This document shows positions 7,021 through 13,230 of a DNA stretch of 14,163 nt, piece after piece. The stretch spans positions 1 to 14,163 of the forward strand of contig DATLRX010000056.1 of assembly GCA_035534435.1 (NCBI GenBank). The letters are read 5' to 3'. Numbering within the stretch: the stretch's first letter is position 1; each line of letters opens with the position of its first letter. The position numbers and the translations under genes were made by a program. The DNA comes from Palsa-851 sp035534435 (GTDB lineage Bacteria > Chloroflexota > Dormibacteria > Aeolococcales > Aeolococcaceae). The notes beneath the pieces are model-generated. The model had not been told where the DNA came from. It ran no database searches and saw only the letters and a list, made by a program, of their open reading frames with translations.

Positions 7021-8523
7021 GTGGAGACCTACCAGCAGTTCATCGACGGCGAGTGGGTCGATGCCGAGGACGGGAGCACGTATGAGGTGATCAACCCCTC
7101 CACGGAAGCGGTCATGGCGCTGGCCGCCGCCGGCGGGAGGGCGGATGCCAGGCGCGCGGTCGCGGCCGCGCGTCGCTCCTTCGAAGCGGGCGAGTGGCGC
7201 CACAAGTCGCAGCTGCAGCGTTCACAGATCATGTTCCAGATCGTCGAGCACCTCCAGGAGGCGTCCGACGGCTGGGGACTCCTCGAGTCGGAGAACGCCG
7301 GCGCGGTGCTGCGCAAGACGTCGGTCGTCGATGTGCCGCTCGCGATCGAGTGGTTCCGCAGCCTCGCCGAGCAGGCGCTGGGGATCCCCTGGTACGAGCC
7401 GCTGCCCTGGATCGATTCGCCCTACGTGTCGTGGAACTTCGTGCAGCGCGAGCCGATCGGCGTGTGCGCTGGGATCATCCCGTGGAACTACCCGCTCATC
7501 TTCGCGATGTGGAAGATCGCGCCGGCGCTCGCCATGGGCAACTCGATGGTGCTCAAACCGGCGCCCCAGACGCCGCTCACGGCACTTGCCGTTGCGCGGG
7601 CGATCGATGAGACCGGCCTCCTCCCCAAGGGCGTGCTCAACGTCATCACGGGGCACACCGCCGACGCCGGGATCGAGCTCGTCGAGAACCCCGATGTCGA
7701 CAAGATCGCCTTCACCGGCTCAACCGCGACAGGCCGGCGCGTGCTTGCGGCGGCCGCGCCGACCATCAAGAAGGTGACCCTCGAGCTCGGTGGCAAGTCG
7801 GCGAACATCGTCTGTCCCGATGCCGACCTCGACATCGCGGTCGACGGCGCGCTCTTCGGCACCTTCTTCCACCAGGGACAGATGTGCGAATCGGGCACAC
7901 GCATCTTCGTCCACGACGACATCTACGACACCTTCGTCGACCGCCTGGTCGACGGCGCGGCGTCGCTGCGTGTGGGCGATGCGGCCGACTTCGAGAGCCA
8001 GGTCGGACCGGTGATCAGCAAGGACCAGTACGACATGATCCTGTCGGCCATCGAACGTGCGAGGCAGGAAGGCGCGACGGTCGCGTGCGGCGGCGGTCGC
8101 GCGCCCAACGTCGGGGATCGCGGCTTCTTCGTGCAGCCCACGGTGCTCACGGAGGTCTCGCACGAGTCCCACGCCGGCACCGAGGAGATCTTCGGGCCGG
8201 TGCTCGCGGTGCAGCGCTGGAACGACATCGGTGAGGTGATCGGGCGGGCAAACCGCTCCATCTACGGCCTGGCAGGCGGCGTGTGGTCGCGGGACACGCG
8301 GGGAGCCATCGAGATCGCCAAGCACCTCCGCACGGGAACGGTCTGGATCAACGACTGGCACCTGCTCAACCCTCTGGCGCCGTTTGGCGGCTACAAGCAG
8401 AGCGGCATCGGTCGCGAGCACGGCCGCGAGGGGCTGCTCGAGTACACGCAGGTCAAGCACATCCACGTCGACCAGGGCGTGCCCCGGCGCGAGCGCTACT
8501 TCTGGGACGTGCTGCTGGGCTGA
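7021..8523 (+). CDS. NAD(P)-dependent aldehyde dehydrogenase
   Basis: Oxidises an aldehyde to its acid with NAD(P)+ in the cytosol; the substrate cannot be told from sequence. 500 residues, normal for the ALDH superfamily. Seen in order: PWNYP (154-158, oxyanion Asn156), VLKPAP (177-182, cofactor Lys179), FTGST (231-235, Rossmann turn), LELGGKS (254-260, general base Glu255), GQMC (286-289, nucleophile Cys289), EEIFGPV (388-394, ribose-binding Glu389) and PFGGYKQSGIGRE near the C-terminus. All key residues are present. The start is GTG 7021, 6 nt after GGAGG (7010-7014), which gives the usual N-terminus (ETYQQFIDGEWV). An in-frame ATG at 6901 would add 40 atypical residues. It is monocistronic by context and divergent from the PrgI-ParA operon; its last 28 bp overlap the convergent hydrolase gene. 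Betaine-aldehyde-type specificity is one possibility. Confidence 0.95.
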   Translation: METYQQFIDGEWVDAEDGSTYEVINPSTEAVMALAAAGGRADARRAVAAARRSFEAGEWRHKSQLQRSQIMFQIVEHLQEASDGWGLLESENAGAVLRKTSVVDVPLAIEWFRSLAEQALGIPWYEPLPWIDSPYVSWNFVQREPIGVCAGIIPWNYPLIFAMWKIAPALAMGNSMVLKPAPQTPLTALAVARAIDETGLLPKGVLNVITGHTADAGIELVENPDVDKIAFTGSTATGRRVLAAAAPTIKKVTLELGGKSANIVCPDADLDIAVDGALFGTFFHQGQMCESGTRIFVHDDIYDTFVDRLVDGAASLRVGDAADFESQVGPVISKDQYDMILSAIERARQEGATVACGGGRAPNVGDRGFFVQPTVLTEVSHESHAGTEEIFGPVLAVQRWNDIGEVIGRANRSIYGLAGGVWSRDTRGAIEIAKHLRTGTVWINDWHLLNPLAPFGGYKQSGIGREHGREGLLEYTQVKHIHVDQGVPRRERYFWDVLLG

Positions 8524-9389
8524 GGCCCGATCGTGTCGAGGAAGGCGCTGATCGCATCGGCAACCTCCGCCGGACGCTGCACGGGCAGGTCATGGACCCC
8601 GTCGATCCACACCACGTGGGCGCGGTCGCCGAGCACGTCGCGCGCGTGGGCGACCGATCGAACCTTCGGCGAATCCTCGGCTCCGGGATGACCGGCCGGG
8701 ATGAAGAGCATCCGAGCCCGCACCTTGGCCATCAGCTCGAAGCCGTTGGCGTCGAAGAGGTGATGGGCGATCTGCATGTGGTGGTCGAGCGTCAGCCGGG
8801 GCCGGAGCGTGCCGGCACCCGTGCCGTCGTCCTCGAAGTTGCCGCCGAGGATCTCGGCTGCGGTGTCGGGATCCGATCCGTCGCGAAGCGGCGATGACTC
8901 CATCCACTCGCGGAGCATCGCCGGGGTGATCCCGGCCAGCGCGGGCGGCCGCATGGTTCGTTCCGCAACCGCCCAGTTCGGACCGAAGAAGGCCTTGAGG
9001 TCGCCGGCGCCGCCGTCGATGCAGATGACGCCGAGGGTCAACTCGGGATGCCGGACGGCGAACGTGAGCGCGACGGTGGCGCCCCAGCTGTGTCCGACGA
9101 CCACGACCGGCTGGGGATGGTGCAGCCCGGCGAGCAGGCCCTCGAGGTCGGCGGAGACGGTGTCGAAGTCGTAGCCGGCGTCGGGACGATCGCTCAGGCC
9201 ATGCCCCGGCAGGTCGACCGCGATGACCCGGTGCGCCGGAACGAGCCGGTCGGCGACGAGGTCCCACCACCGCGCGTTGCTGGCCAGGCCGTGCAGCGCA
9301 AGGATCGCGGGTTCCGAGCCGGCATGATCACGGACGGAGAGCGCCAAACGCGGCGTGTCGACCCGGTACTCATCAATGTGATGCGGCAT
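8496..9389 (-). CDS. alpha/beta hydrolase
   Basis: A 297-aa alpha/beta-hydrolase-fold enzyme, cytosolic, substrate unknown (ester or C-C bond hydrolase). Seen: oxyanion-loop LHGLASN (32-38), VDLPGHGLSDRP (58-69), nucleophile elbow GHSWG (99-103, Ser101), and the C-terminal His266 (GVHDLP). The acid is probably Asp239, or Asp125 after the elbow strand. The fold and triad are secure, but the motifs are shared by epoxide hydrolases, haloperoxidase-like esterases and MhpC-type enzymes. Start ATG 9389 (MPHHIDEYRV) begins just before the fold; longer frames to 9539 would read through the divergent promoter. No Shine-Dalgarno is seen, and CACAAT (minus strand, 9398-9403) ends 8 nt before the ATG, so it may be leaderless. 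Its 3' end overlaps the aldehyde dehydrogenase gene antisense by 28 bp. Confidence 0.9.
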   Translation of the reverse strand: MPHHIDEYRVDTPRLALSVRDHAGSEPAILALHGLASNARWWDLVADRLVPAHRVIAVDLPGHGLSDRPDAGYDFDTVSADLEGLLAGLHHPQPVVVVGHSWGATVALTFAVRHPELTLGVICIDGGAGDLKAFFGPNWAVAERTMRPPALAGITPAMLREWMESSPLRDGSDPDTAAEILGGNFEDDGTGAGTLRPRLTLDHHMQIAHHLFDANGFELMAKVRARMLFIPAGHPGAEDSPKVRSVAHARDVLGDRAHVVWIDGVHDLPVQRPAEVADAISAFLDTIGPQPSSTSQK

Positions 9390-9407
9390 TGACCCGGATT
9401 GTGGCGG

Positions 9408-9437
9408 ACGACACCATCCGTGCCGGCCCGGTAGCAT
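9408..9437 (+). promoter_or_regulatory. candidate promoter of the GT20 gene
   Basis: ACGACA (9408-9413, four of six consensus bases) and TAGCAT (9432-9437, TAnnnT form) are 18 nt apart. The transcript start near 9444 gives a leader of about 40 nt carrying AAGGAG (9470-9475) before TTG 9484. The in-frame ATG at 9436 overlaps the -10 and is therefore unlikely to be used. Confidence 0.4.
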
Positions 9438-9483
9438 GCATCCGGCGGGCCGGCCCCGCTCGGTCTGTGAAGGAGCCACGGCC

Positions 9484-10980
9484 TTGTCGGCGATCGAGCC
9501 GTATACACGGCGGATGCTCGCGAGCGTCCAGCCGATCATTGTTGCGAACCGTGCCCCGCTCGTCCTGCACGCGGCGGATCCCTATCGCAACACGCCTGAA
9601 CGCCTTGTCAAAGGCGCCGGCGGACTCGTCACCGCGATGACCTCGCTGGCCGCTGCCACCGACGCGGTCTGGATCGCGCTCGCTCGTGACCAATCGGATC
9701 GCACGCTGGCCACGCTCGGCGATCCGGCGGTGCTCACCACGGACGACGGCAGCACCGTCAAGGTCGCGTTCGTCGAGCCGTCTGCGTCGGCGTACGACCT
9801 GTACTACAACGTGATCAGCAATCCGCTGCTCTGGTTCATCCAGCACTACCTCTGGGACCTTGCGCGCGAGCCCGTCGTCGACGAGACCATCAAGACGGCG
9901 TGGGCCGAGGGCTACGTGACGGTCAACCAGCTCGTCGCCAATCGCGTGGTGGCCGAGGCTGAAGCGTCCGAGAAACCAGTGCTCGTCTTCATCCAGGACT
10001 ACCAGCTGTATCTCGTTGCGGGGATGATCCGCGAGCGGCGCACCGACGTGCGCATTCAGCACTTCGTGCACATTCCGTGGCCGACGCCTCAGTACTGGAC
10101 GGTGCTGCCGAAGCACATCCGCGACGCGATCGTGCGCGGCCTGCTCGGCTCCGACATCATCGGATTCCAGACCGCGCGCGACGTGCGCAACTTCCTCATG
10201 ACGTGCGAGCAGAACCTCGGGCTCACCGTCGACTTCCGGCAGCGCACCGTCTTCTACGAAGGTCGCGCGGTGTGGGTGCGCAACTACCCGATCAGCATCG
10301 ACCCGAAGACCTTCCTCGAGCACGCGGAACGTCCGTCGGTCCATGCTGAGGAGGAGCAGATCGAGCAGTGGCGCCCGAAGCACCTCATCCTCCGTGTTGA
10401 CCGCACGGACCTGTCGAAGAACATCGTGCGCGGCTTCCTCGCGTACGAGCGATTGCTCGCCGCGCACCCGGAGCTGCTCGGCGACGTGCTGTTCTGGGCG
10501 TTCCTGCAACCGAGCCGGCAGGACATCGATGACTACCGCGCGTATCTCGGCCATGTGCTGAGCGTTGCCGCGCGCATCAATCGCGAATACAGTCGCGGCG
10601 GGTGGACGCCGATCCGCGTCGAGATCGACGACAACATGGAACGCGCGATCGCCGGCTACCGCAACTTCGACGTCCTGCTCGTCAATCCGATCTACGACGG
10701 CATGAACCTCGTCGCAAAGGAAGGACCGCTCGTCAACAAACGCAACGGTGTCCTCGTGCTCAGCGAGAACGCCGGGTCACACGAGGAGCTCGGCGATTAC
10801 GCGATCACCGTCAATCCGTTCGACATCGAAGAGACGGCGGAGGCACTGTACCTCGGGTTGATGATGGACCTGCCGCAGCGTCAGGTGCGACAGCAGAAGA
10901 TTCGCGACACGGTCATGACGAATGACATCACCCGCTGGATTGCGCTGCAGCTCCAGGACCTGCGCGAGCTGATCGAGTAA
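9484..10980 (+). CDS. GT20 family glycosyltransferase, trehalose-6-phosphate synthase-like
   Basis: Probably transfers glucose from a nucleotide sugar to glucose-6-phosphate, giving trehalose-6-phosphate (stress protection). 498 residues, like OtsA. Motifs matching OtsA: ANR (21-23), GGL (46-48), LLWFIQHYLWD (115-125), HIPWP (196-200), GFQT (227-230), VDRTDLSK (305-312, with the Arg/Lys pair that binds the donor phosphates at R307/K312), and DGMNLVAKE (405-413, Glu413). It is divergent: the usual HDYHL is QDYQL (171-175) and LDYSKG is TDLSKN, so the acceptor could differ (glucosylglycerol-phosphate synthase or a VldE-like pseudo-glycosyltransferase). The start is TTG 9484, 8 nt after AAGGAG (9470-9475); ATG 9514 lacks a ribosome site. 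No OtsB phosphatase gene is adjacent. It is divergent from the hydrolase. Confidence 0.85.
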   Translation: MSAIEPYTRRMLASVQPIIVANRAPLVLHAADPYRNTPERLVKGAGGLVTAMTSLAAATDAVWIALARDQSDRTLATLGDPAVLTTDDGSTVKVAFVEPSASAYDLYYNVISNPLLWFIQHYLWDLAREPVVDETIKTAWAEGYVTVNQLVANRVVAEAEASEKPVLVFIQDYQLYLVAGMIRERRTDVRIQHFVHIPWPTPQYWTVLPKHIRDAIVRGLLGSDIIGFQTARDVRNFLMTCEQNLGLTVDFRQRTVFYEGRAVWVRNYPISIDPKTFLEHAERPSVHAEEEQIEQWRPKHLILRVDRTDLSKNIVRGFLAYERLLAAHPELLGDVLFWAFLQPSRQDIDDYRAYLGHVLSVAARINREYSRGGWTPIRVEIDDNMERAIAGYRNFDVLLVNPIYDGMNLVAKEGPLVNKRNGVLVLSENAGSHEELGDYAITVNPFDIEETAEALYLGLMMDLPQRQVRQQKIRDTVMTNDITRWIALQLQDLRELIE

Positions 10981-11014
10981 GCGTCGCGCGGGGGTTCAGC
11001 GTGGCGCGAGTGGC

Positions 11015-11034
11015 TCGGAGCCTTGTCGCTCCGA
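11015..11034. terminator. hairpin between convergent genes, possible bidirectional terminator
   Basis: TCGGAGC (11015-11021) pairs perfectly with GCTCCGA (11028-11034) around a 6-nt loop, between the ends of the GT20 gene and the convergent small membrane protein gene. No T-run follows on either strand, so intrinsic termination would be weak. Confidence 0.35.
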
Positions 11035-11057
11035 CCGTGTCCCCCCGAAAGGCCGGG

Positions 11058-11249
11058 TCAGTGATTGAAGCCGGCGAACCCCGCGATGAAGAGCCAGCCG
11101 ACGACGGCGAAGAAGGTCACCCAGACGATGATCCAGACGCGTCCCGTGGCGAAGCGCTGGTGGCGGAGATAGCGGCGGCGGACCGCCAGGTCGGCCGAGC
11201 CGTCGGGCTGGTTCCGGGACAGTCGTCGTACGGGAGAGAGTTCCGCCAT
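11058..11249 (-). CDS. small single-pass membrane protein, hypothetical
   Basis: A 63-aa protein I do not recognise. It has a polar, Arg-rich N-terminal half (positive charges RR, RRRYLRHQR at residues 8-32), then one strong hydrophobic helix (about 38-60, rich in Trp, Phe and Val) ending almost at the C-terminus. The charge pattern suggests N-in topology. Start ATG 11249 follows GGAG (11257-11260) by 7 nt, good support for translation; a TTG two codons earlier is too close to that site. It is convergent to the GT20 gene and divergent from the Holin-X gene pair. It could be a small membrane-protein modulator, but no function is evident. Confidence 0.6.
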   Translation of the reverse strand: MAELSPVRRLSRNQPDGSADLAVRRRYLRHQRFATGRVWIIVWVTFFAVVGWLFIAGFAGFNH

Positions 11250-11377
11250 CTGCAAACTCCAACGGGGTTGACCCTTGGGGGGTTACGCCCGCCGAGGTAC
11301 GCGCAAGTATCATGCAGACCTGCCGAATTGTGGGTGAGAGTCCGGTCTCCAACCGCTTTCCCACGCCTGGAGGTTAT

Positions 11378-11794
11378 GTGGCCGGCGACGCGCCCGACAA
11401 CACCGACCCGATCGCGCTTGCGCGCCAGGTCATCGAGGACGCCATCCGGTTGGCTCGCGCCGAGCTGGCCGTTGTCGGCGCGGAGCTGAAGCGCGCCATC
11501 ATCCAGCTCGTCATCGCGGCGGCAATGATCATGGTGGCCGCTACGTTCGTCTTGATCGGCGTGATCGAGGCGCTGGGTGCGCTGCCGTCGGGCCTCGGCA
11601 TCCTCGGTGCCGAGTGGGTGCGCTGGCTCGCGCTGGGCGGTGTCTTCCTGGTGCTCGCGCTGGTGCTCATCTTCATCGGGCAGCGAAAGGCGCGGAAGGC
11701 CATCAAACGCGGGCGGACGCAGGTGGAATCAACGTTGAAGGAGGATGCCGAGTGGCTCCGGGAACTGACGAAGCGCAGCGTCAAAGGGAGCTGA
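11378..11794 (+). CDS. Holin-X / DUF1469-like membrane protein (phage holin family superfamily)
   Basis: 138-aa inner-membrane protein. An amphipathic N-terminal helix with the pattern ARAELAVVGAELKRA (about 27-41) leads into two hydrophobic segments (about 43-67 and 84-105) and a basic, charged C-terminal tail. This is the layout of the Actinobacterial Holin-X family, which despite its name is common on ordinary chromosomes and has no proven lytic role. The start is GTG 11378, 4 nt after GGAGG (11369-11373). A longer frame from ATG 11312 has no ribosome site, and that ATG overlaps a TATCAT box (11308-11313) that could be the -10. The last 43 bp overlap the next gene in another frame, so the two are likely co-translated. 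No phage genes are adjacent. Confidence 0.7.
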   Translation: MAGDAPDNTDPIALARQVIEDAIRLARAELAVVGAELKRAIIQLVIAAAMIMVAATFVLIGVIEALGALPSGLGILGAEWVRWLALGGVFLVLALVLIFIGQRKARKAIKRGRTQVESTLKEDAEWLRELTKRSVKGS

Positions 11795-12186
11795 CGAAGC
11801 AGGCGCTCGCCGAGAGCGCCGGCAAGCTCGAGCAGCGTGTGCGCGCTGAACTGGACTGGAAGGCGCGCCTCCGCCGCGACGGGCCGCGCTACGCGGCGAT
11901 CGCCGGCGGTGCGGTGCTCCTGATCGGAACCATCGTGATCGTCCGGTCGCGGCTGCGCCGGGACAAGGGCGAGGAAGAGGTGGTGGCGCCGACGACCCTC
12001 GAGGATCTCGCAGCGGAGCTCGAGAAGATCCGCAAGGAGATCAAGAAGGGCGGCGACACGACGCCGATGTGGCAGAAGCTCGTGCTCCGCGGTGTGGGCG
12101 CGGCCGGGGCTGCCGGCGGTGCCGAGGTCGCCAAGCGGTTCACCGCGCGGCAGGAGGCGATGGCCGGGGCCGAACCGCAATCGTGA
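11752..12186 (+). CDS. single-pass membrane protein partner of the Holin-X gene, hypothetical
   Basis: 144 aa, no family recognised with confidence. Residues 1-45 are a charged helical region with Gln/Arg/Glu; 47-65 form a clear membrane helix; an acidic and basic coiled-coil-like stretch (LEDLAAELEKIRKEIKKG, 83-100) follows; then a Gly/Ala-rich, weakly hydrophobic segment (111-127). The start is GTG 11752, 7 nt after AAGGAGG (11738-11744), a strong ribosome site located inside the holin-like gene. The 43-bp overlap points to coupled expression and perhaps a joint membrane complex. In Actinomycetota, Holin-X genes are often paired with small DUF3618 proteins; this may be the equivalent, but I see no clear match. 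The 3' end overlaps the thioesterase gene antisense by 47 bp. Confidence 0.65.
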   Translation: MAPGTDEAQRQRELTKQALAESAGKLEQRVRAELDWKARLRRDGPRYAAIAGGAVLLIGTIVIVRSRLRRDKGEEEVVAPTTLEDLAAELEKIRKEIKKGGDTTPMWQKLVLRGVGAAGAAGGAEVAKRFTARQEAMAGAEPQS

Positions 12187-12556
12187 TCCTGCCGACGGCG
12201 CACAGCGCGCCGTCGTCGTTGGTGATCTCGACGTCCCAGATCCAGGTCGTCCGCCCGCGGTGACGGGGCTTGGCCTCGGCGCGAATCGTGCCGGCAGTGA
12301 TGGGCCGAAGGAAGCTCATGTTGTTGGACATCCCGACGGAGATGTTCCCTGCCTCGTGCACGCCGAGGTAGGTCCCGACTGAGGCGATCGTCTCGGCCAT
12401 CGCGCAGAGCACGCCGCCATGCACGATGCCGAACGGCTGGAGGACCTTCGGCGCGACCGGACACGTCGCGGTCATGCGCTCCGGGGTGGTCTCTCCGAAC
12501 TCAAGCCCGTAGAGACGGTCGAAGACCATGTCCTGACCTGGATCGAGGCTCGCCAT
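12140..12556 (-). CDS. PaaI-type hotdog-fold thioesterase
   Basis: 138 aa, the usual length of single hotdog-domain acyl-CoA thioesterases. It carries the PaaI/YdiI-type active-site pattern HGGVLCAMAET (46-56), in which His46-Gly-Gly starts the central helix and Glu55 is the likely catalytic acid, followed by SNNMSFLRPI (77-86), where the strand binds CoA. It would hydrolyse a thioester of CoA in the cytosol; the acyl group (phenylacetyl, hydroxybenzoyl, naphthoyl and others) cannot be told. Start ATG 12556; ATG 12529 (MVFDRL) is an alternative, and neither has a strong ribosome site. It lies 41 nt after the zinc-ribbon gene on the same strand, so the two probably share a transcript. The 3' end overlaps the plus-strand membrane protein gene. 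Confidence 0.88.
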   Translation of the reverse strand: MASLDPGQDMVFDRLYGLEFGETTPERMTATCPVAPKVLQPFGIVHGGVLCAMAETIASVGTYLGVHEAGNISVGMSNNMSFLRPITAGTIRAEAKPRHRGRTTWIWDVEITNDDGALCAVGRITIAVRPRPSPPAAR

Positions 12557-12597
12557 ACGGCGGGCAAGTGTCGCACGACCCCAGGTGGGGATCGCGG

Positions 12598-12921
12598 TCA
12601 GTGCTTGACGAGCAGCTCGGTCAGCGCGCCTTCGTGCGACGAGAGGAGGGAGTGGAGCTCGAGCATCTCGTCGCCGGTGATGGGGTCGACGACGTCCGGC
12701 ACGCCCTCATCGATCGCGGGGGTGCCCGCCTTCTCCTCGGCCTCGGTCTGGAAGATGATCTGGAGGAGGTTCTCGTCGTTGCAGGACGCGCAGGTGACGC
12801 GGACCAGGGCACGGTTGCCCTGCTGGGCGAGCACGTTGATCCCGCAGTCGGCCATGTTCTCGCCACATGCCGAGCAGCGGTATCGCCGCGCCTGAAAGCG
12901 GAGCAACTCGAGCAGGTCCAT
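12598..12921 (-). CDS. small zinc-ribbon protein, hypothetical
   Basis: 107 aa. Two CxxC knuckles, C16-S-A-C19 and C44-A-S-C47, 24 residues apart, form a likely zinc ribbon; Cys26 is an extra. After it comes an acidic linker (60-80) and a helix PITGDEMLELHSLLSSH (80-96). Zinc ribbons of this size can bind nucleic acid or protein; I cannot assign a role. Start ATG 12921; a GTG directly before it (12924) is also possible. A longer frame to 13044 would run antisense through the tRNA-Gln gene and through the promoter, so it is rejected. No ribosome site is seen, and the -10 box ends 8 nt before the ATG, so the mRNA may be leaderless. It is probably co-transcribed with the thioesterase. Confidence 0.75.
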   Translation of the reverse strand: MDLLELLRFQARRYRCSACGENMADCGINVLAQQGNRALVRVTCASCNDENLLQIIFQTEAEEKAGTPAIDEGVPDVVDPITGDEMLELHSLLSSHEGALTELLVKH

Positions 12922-12929
12922 CACTGACC

Positions 12930-12956
12930 AGTATATGCCCCGTGCCGGAGTGACAA
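12930..12956 (-). promoter_or_regulatory. promoter of the zinc-ribbon/thioesterase pair
   Basis: On the minus strand TTGTCA (12951-12956) and TATACT (12930-12935) are close matches to the -35 and -10 consensus, with a short 15-nt spacer. The -10 ends 8 nt before ATG 12921, so transcription would start at or within a few bases of the start codon. Confidence 0.5.
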
Positions 12957-12980
12957 TCAGGGGTGCCGGTGACCGTCCGG

Positions 12981-12986
12981 TACACT
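12981..12986 (+). promoter_or_regulatory. possible -10 box of tRNA-Gln
   Basis: TACACT lies 13 nt before the first base of the tRNA, placing a transcript start near 12993. A good -35 at normal spacing is not visible. Confidence 0.35.
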
Positions 12987-12999
12987 CGATGGCCTCCGC

Positions 13000-13074
13000 T
13001 GGGGAGTGGCCAAGTGGTAAGGCAGCTGATTCTGGATCAGCCAATCGGAGGTTCGAATCCTCCCTCCCCAGCCA
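13000..13074 (+). tRNA. tRNA-Gln (anticodon CTG)
   Basis: A complete cloverleaf: acceptor TGGGGAG (13000-13006) with CTCCCCA (13064-13070), D-arm 13009-13023, anticodon stem GCTGA/TCAGC with loop TTCTGGA (13030-13036) and anticodon CTG at 13032-13034 reading CAG (Gln), T-arm GGAGG-TTCGAAT-CCTCC (13047-13063), discriminator G13071 and an encoded CCA (13072-13074). All stems pair. The U1-A72 end fits bacterial tRNA-Gln identity. Its 3' half is the likely integration site of the element carrying the adjacent recombinase. Confidence 0.97.
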
Positions 13075-13076
13075 AG

Positions 13077-13106
13077 CCGAATTTTGAATTCAATTCGGGC
13101 ATTTTT
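13077..13106 (+). terminator. tRNA-Gln terminator
   Basis: CCGAATT (13077-13083) pairs with AATTCGG (13092-13098) around an 8-nt loop, followed by a T-run (13102-13106). This is an intrinsic terminator 2 nt after the encoded CCA, and notably AT-rich for this window. Confidence 0.7.
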
Positions 13107-13219
13107 GGGCTGGTTCGACCTGTGGATAACTCCCCCACGAGTCACCCGATTAGTCGATGCTCAGCATTGGTTTTTTGGGCGGCGATCGTGACCATGGAGC
13201 CAGCACTTTCACCCCAAAA
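13102..13219. repeat. short TTTTTGGG repeats between tRNA and integrase
   Basis: TTTTTGGGC occurs at 13102-13110 and again at 13172-13180; an inverted copy, CCCCAAAAA, lies at 13212-13220. They sit between the presumed attachment site (tRNA 3' end) and the integrase start, where integrase or excisionase arm-binding sites are commonly found. The function is inferred; the first copy also serves as the T-run of the tRNA terminator. Confidence 0.35.
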
Positions 13220-13230
13220 AGGCGACCACA

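Noticed and set aside
11378..11794. Prophage lysis gene
   Set aside because: Holin-X proteins are common chromosomal membrane proteins and no endolysin or phage structural gene is nearby.
12922..13044. N-terminal extension of the zinc-ribbon gene to 13044
   Set aside because: It would run antisense over tRNA-Gln and across the gene's own promoter; conserved-looking protein starts at 12921.
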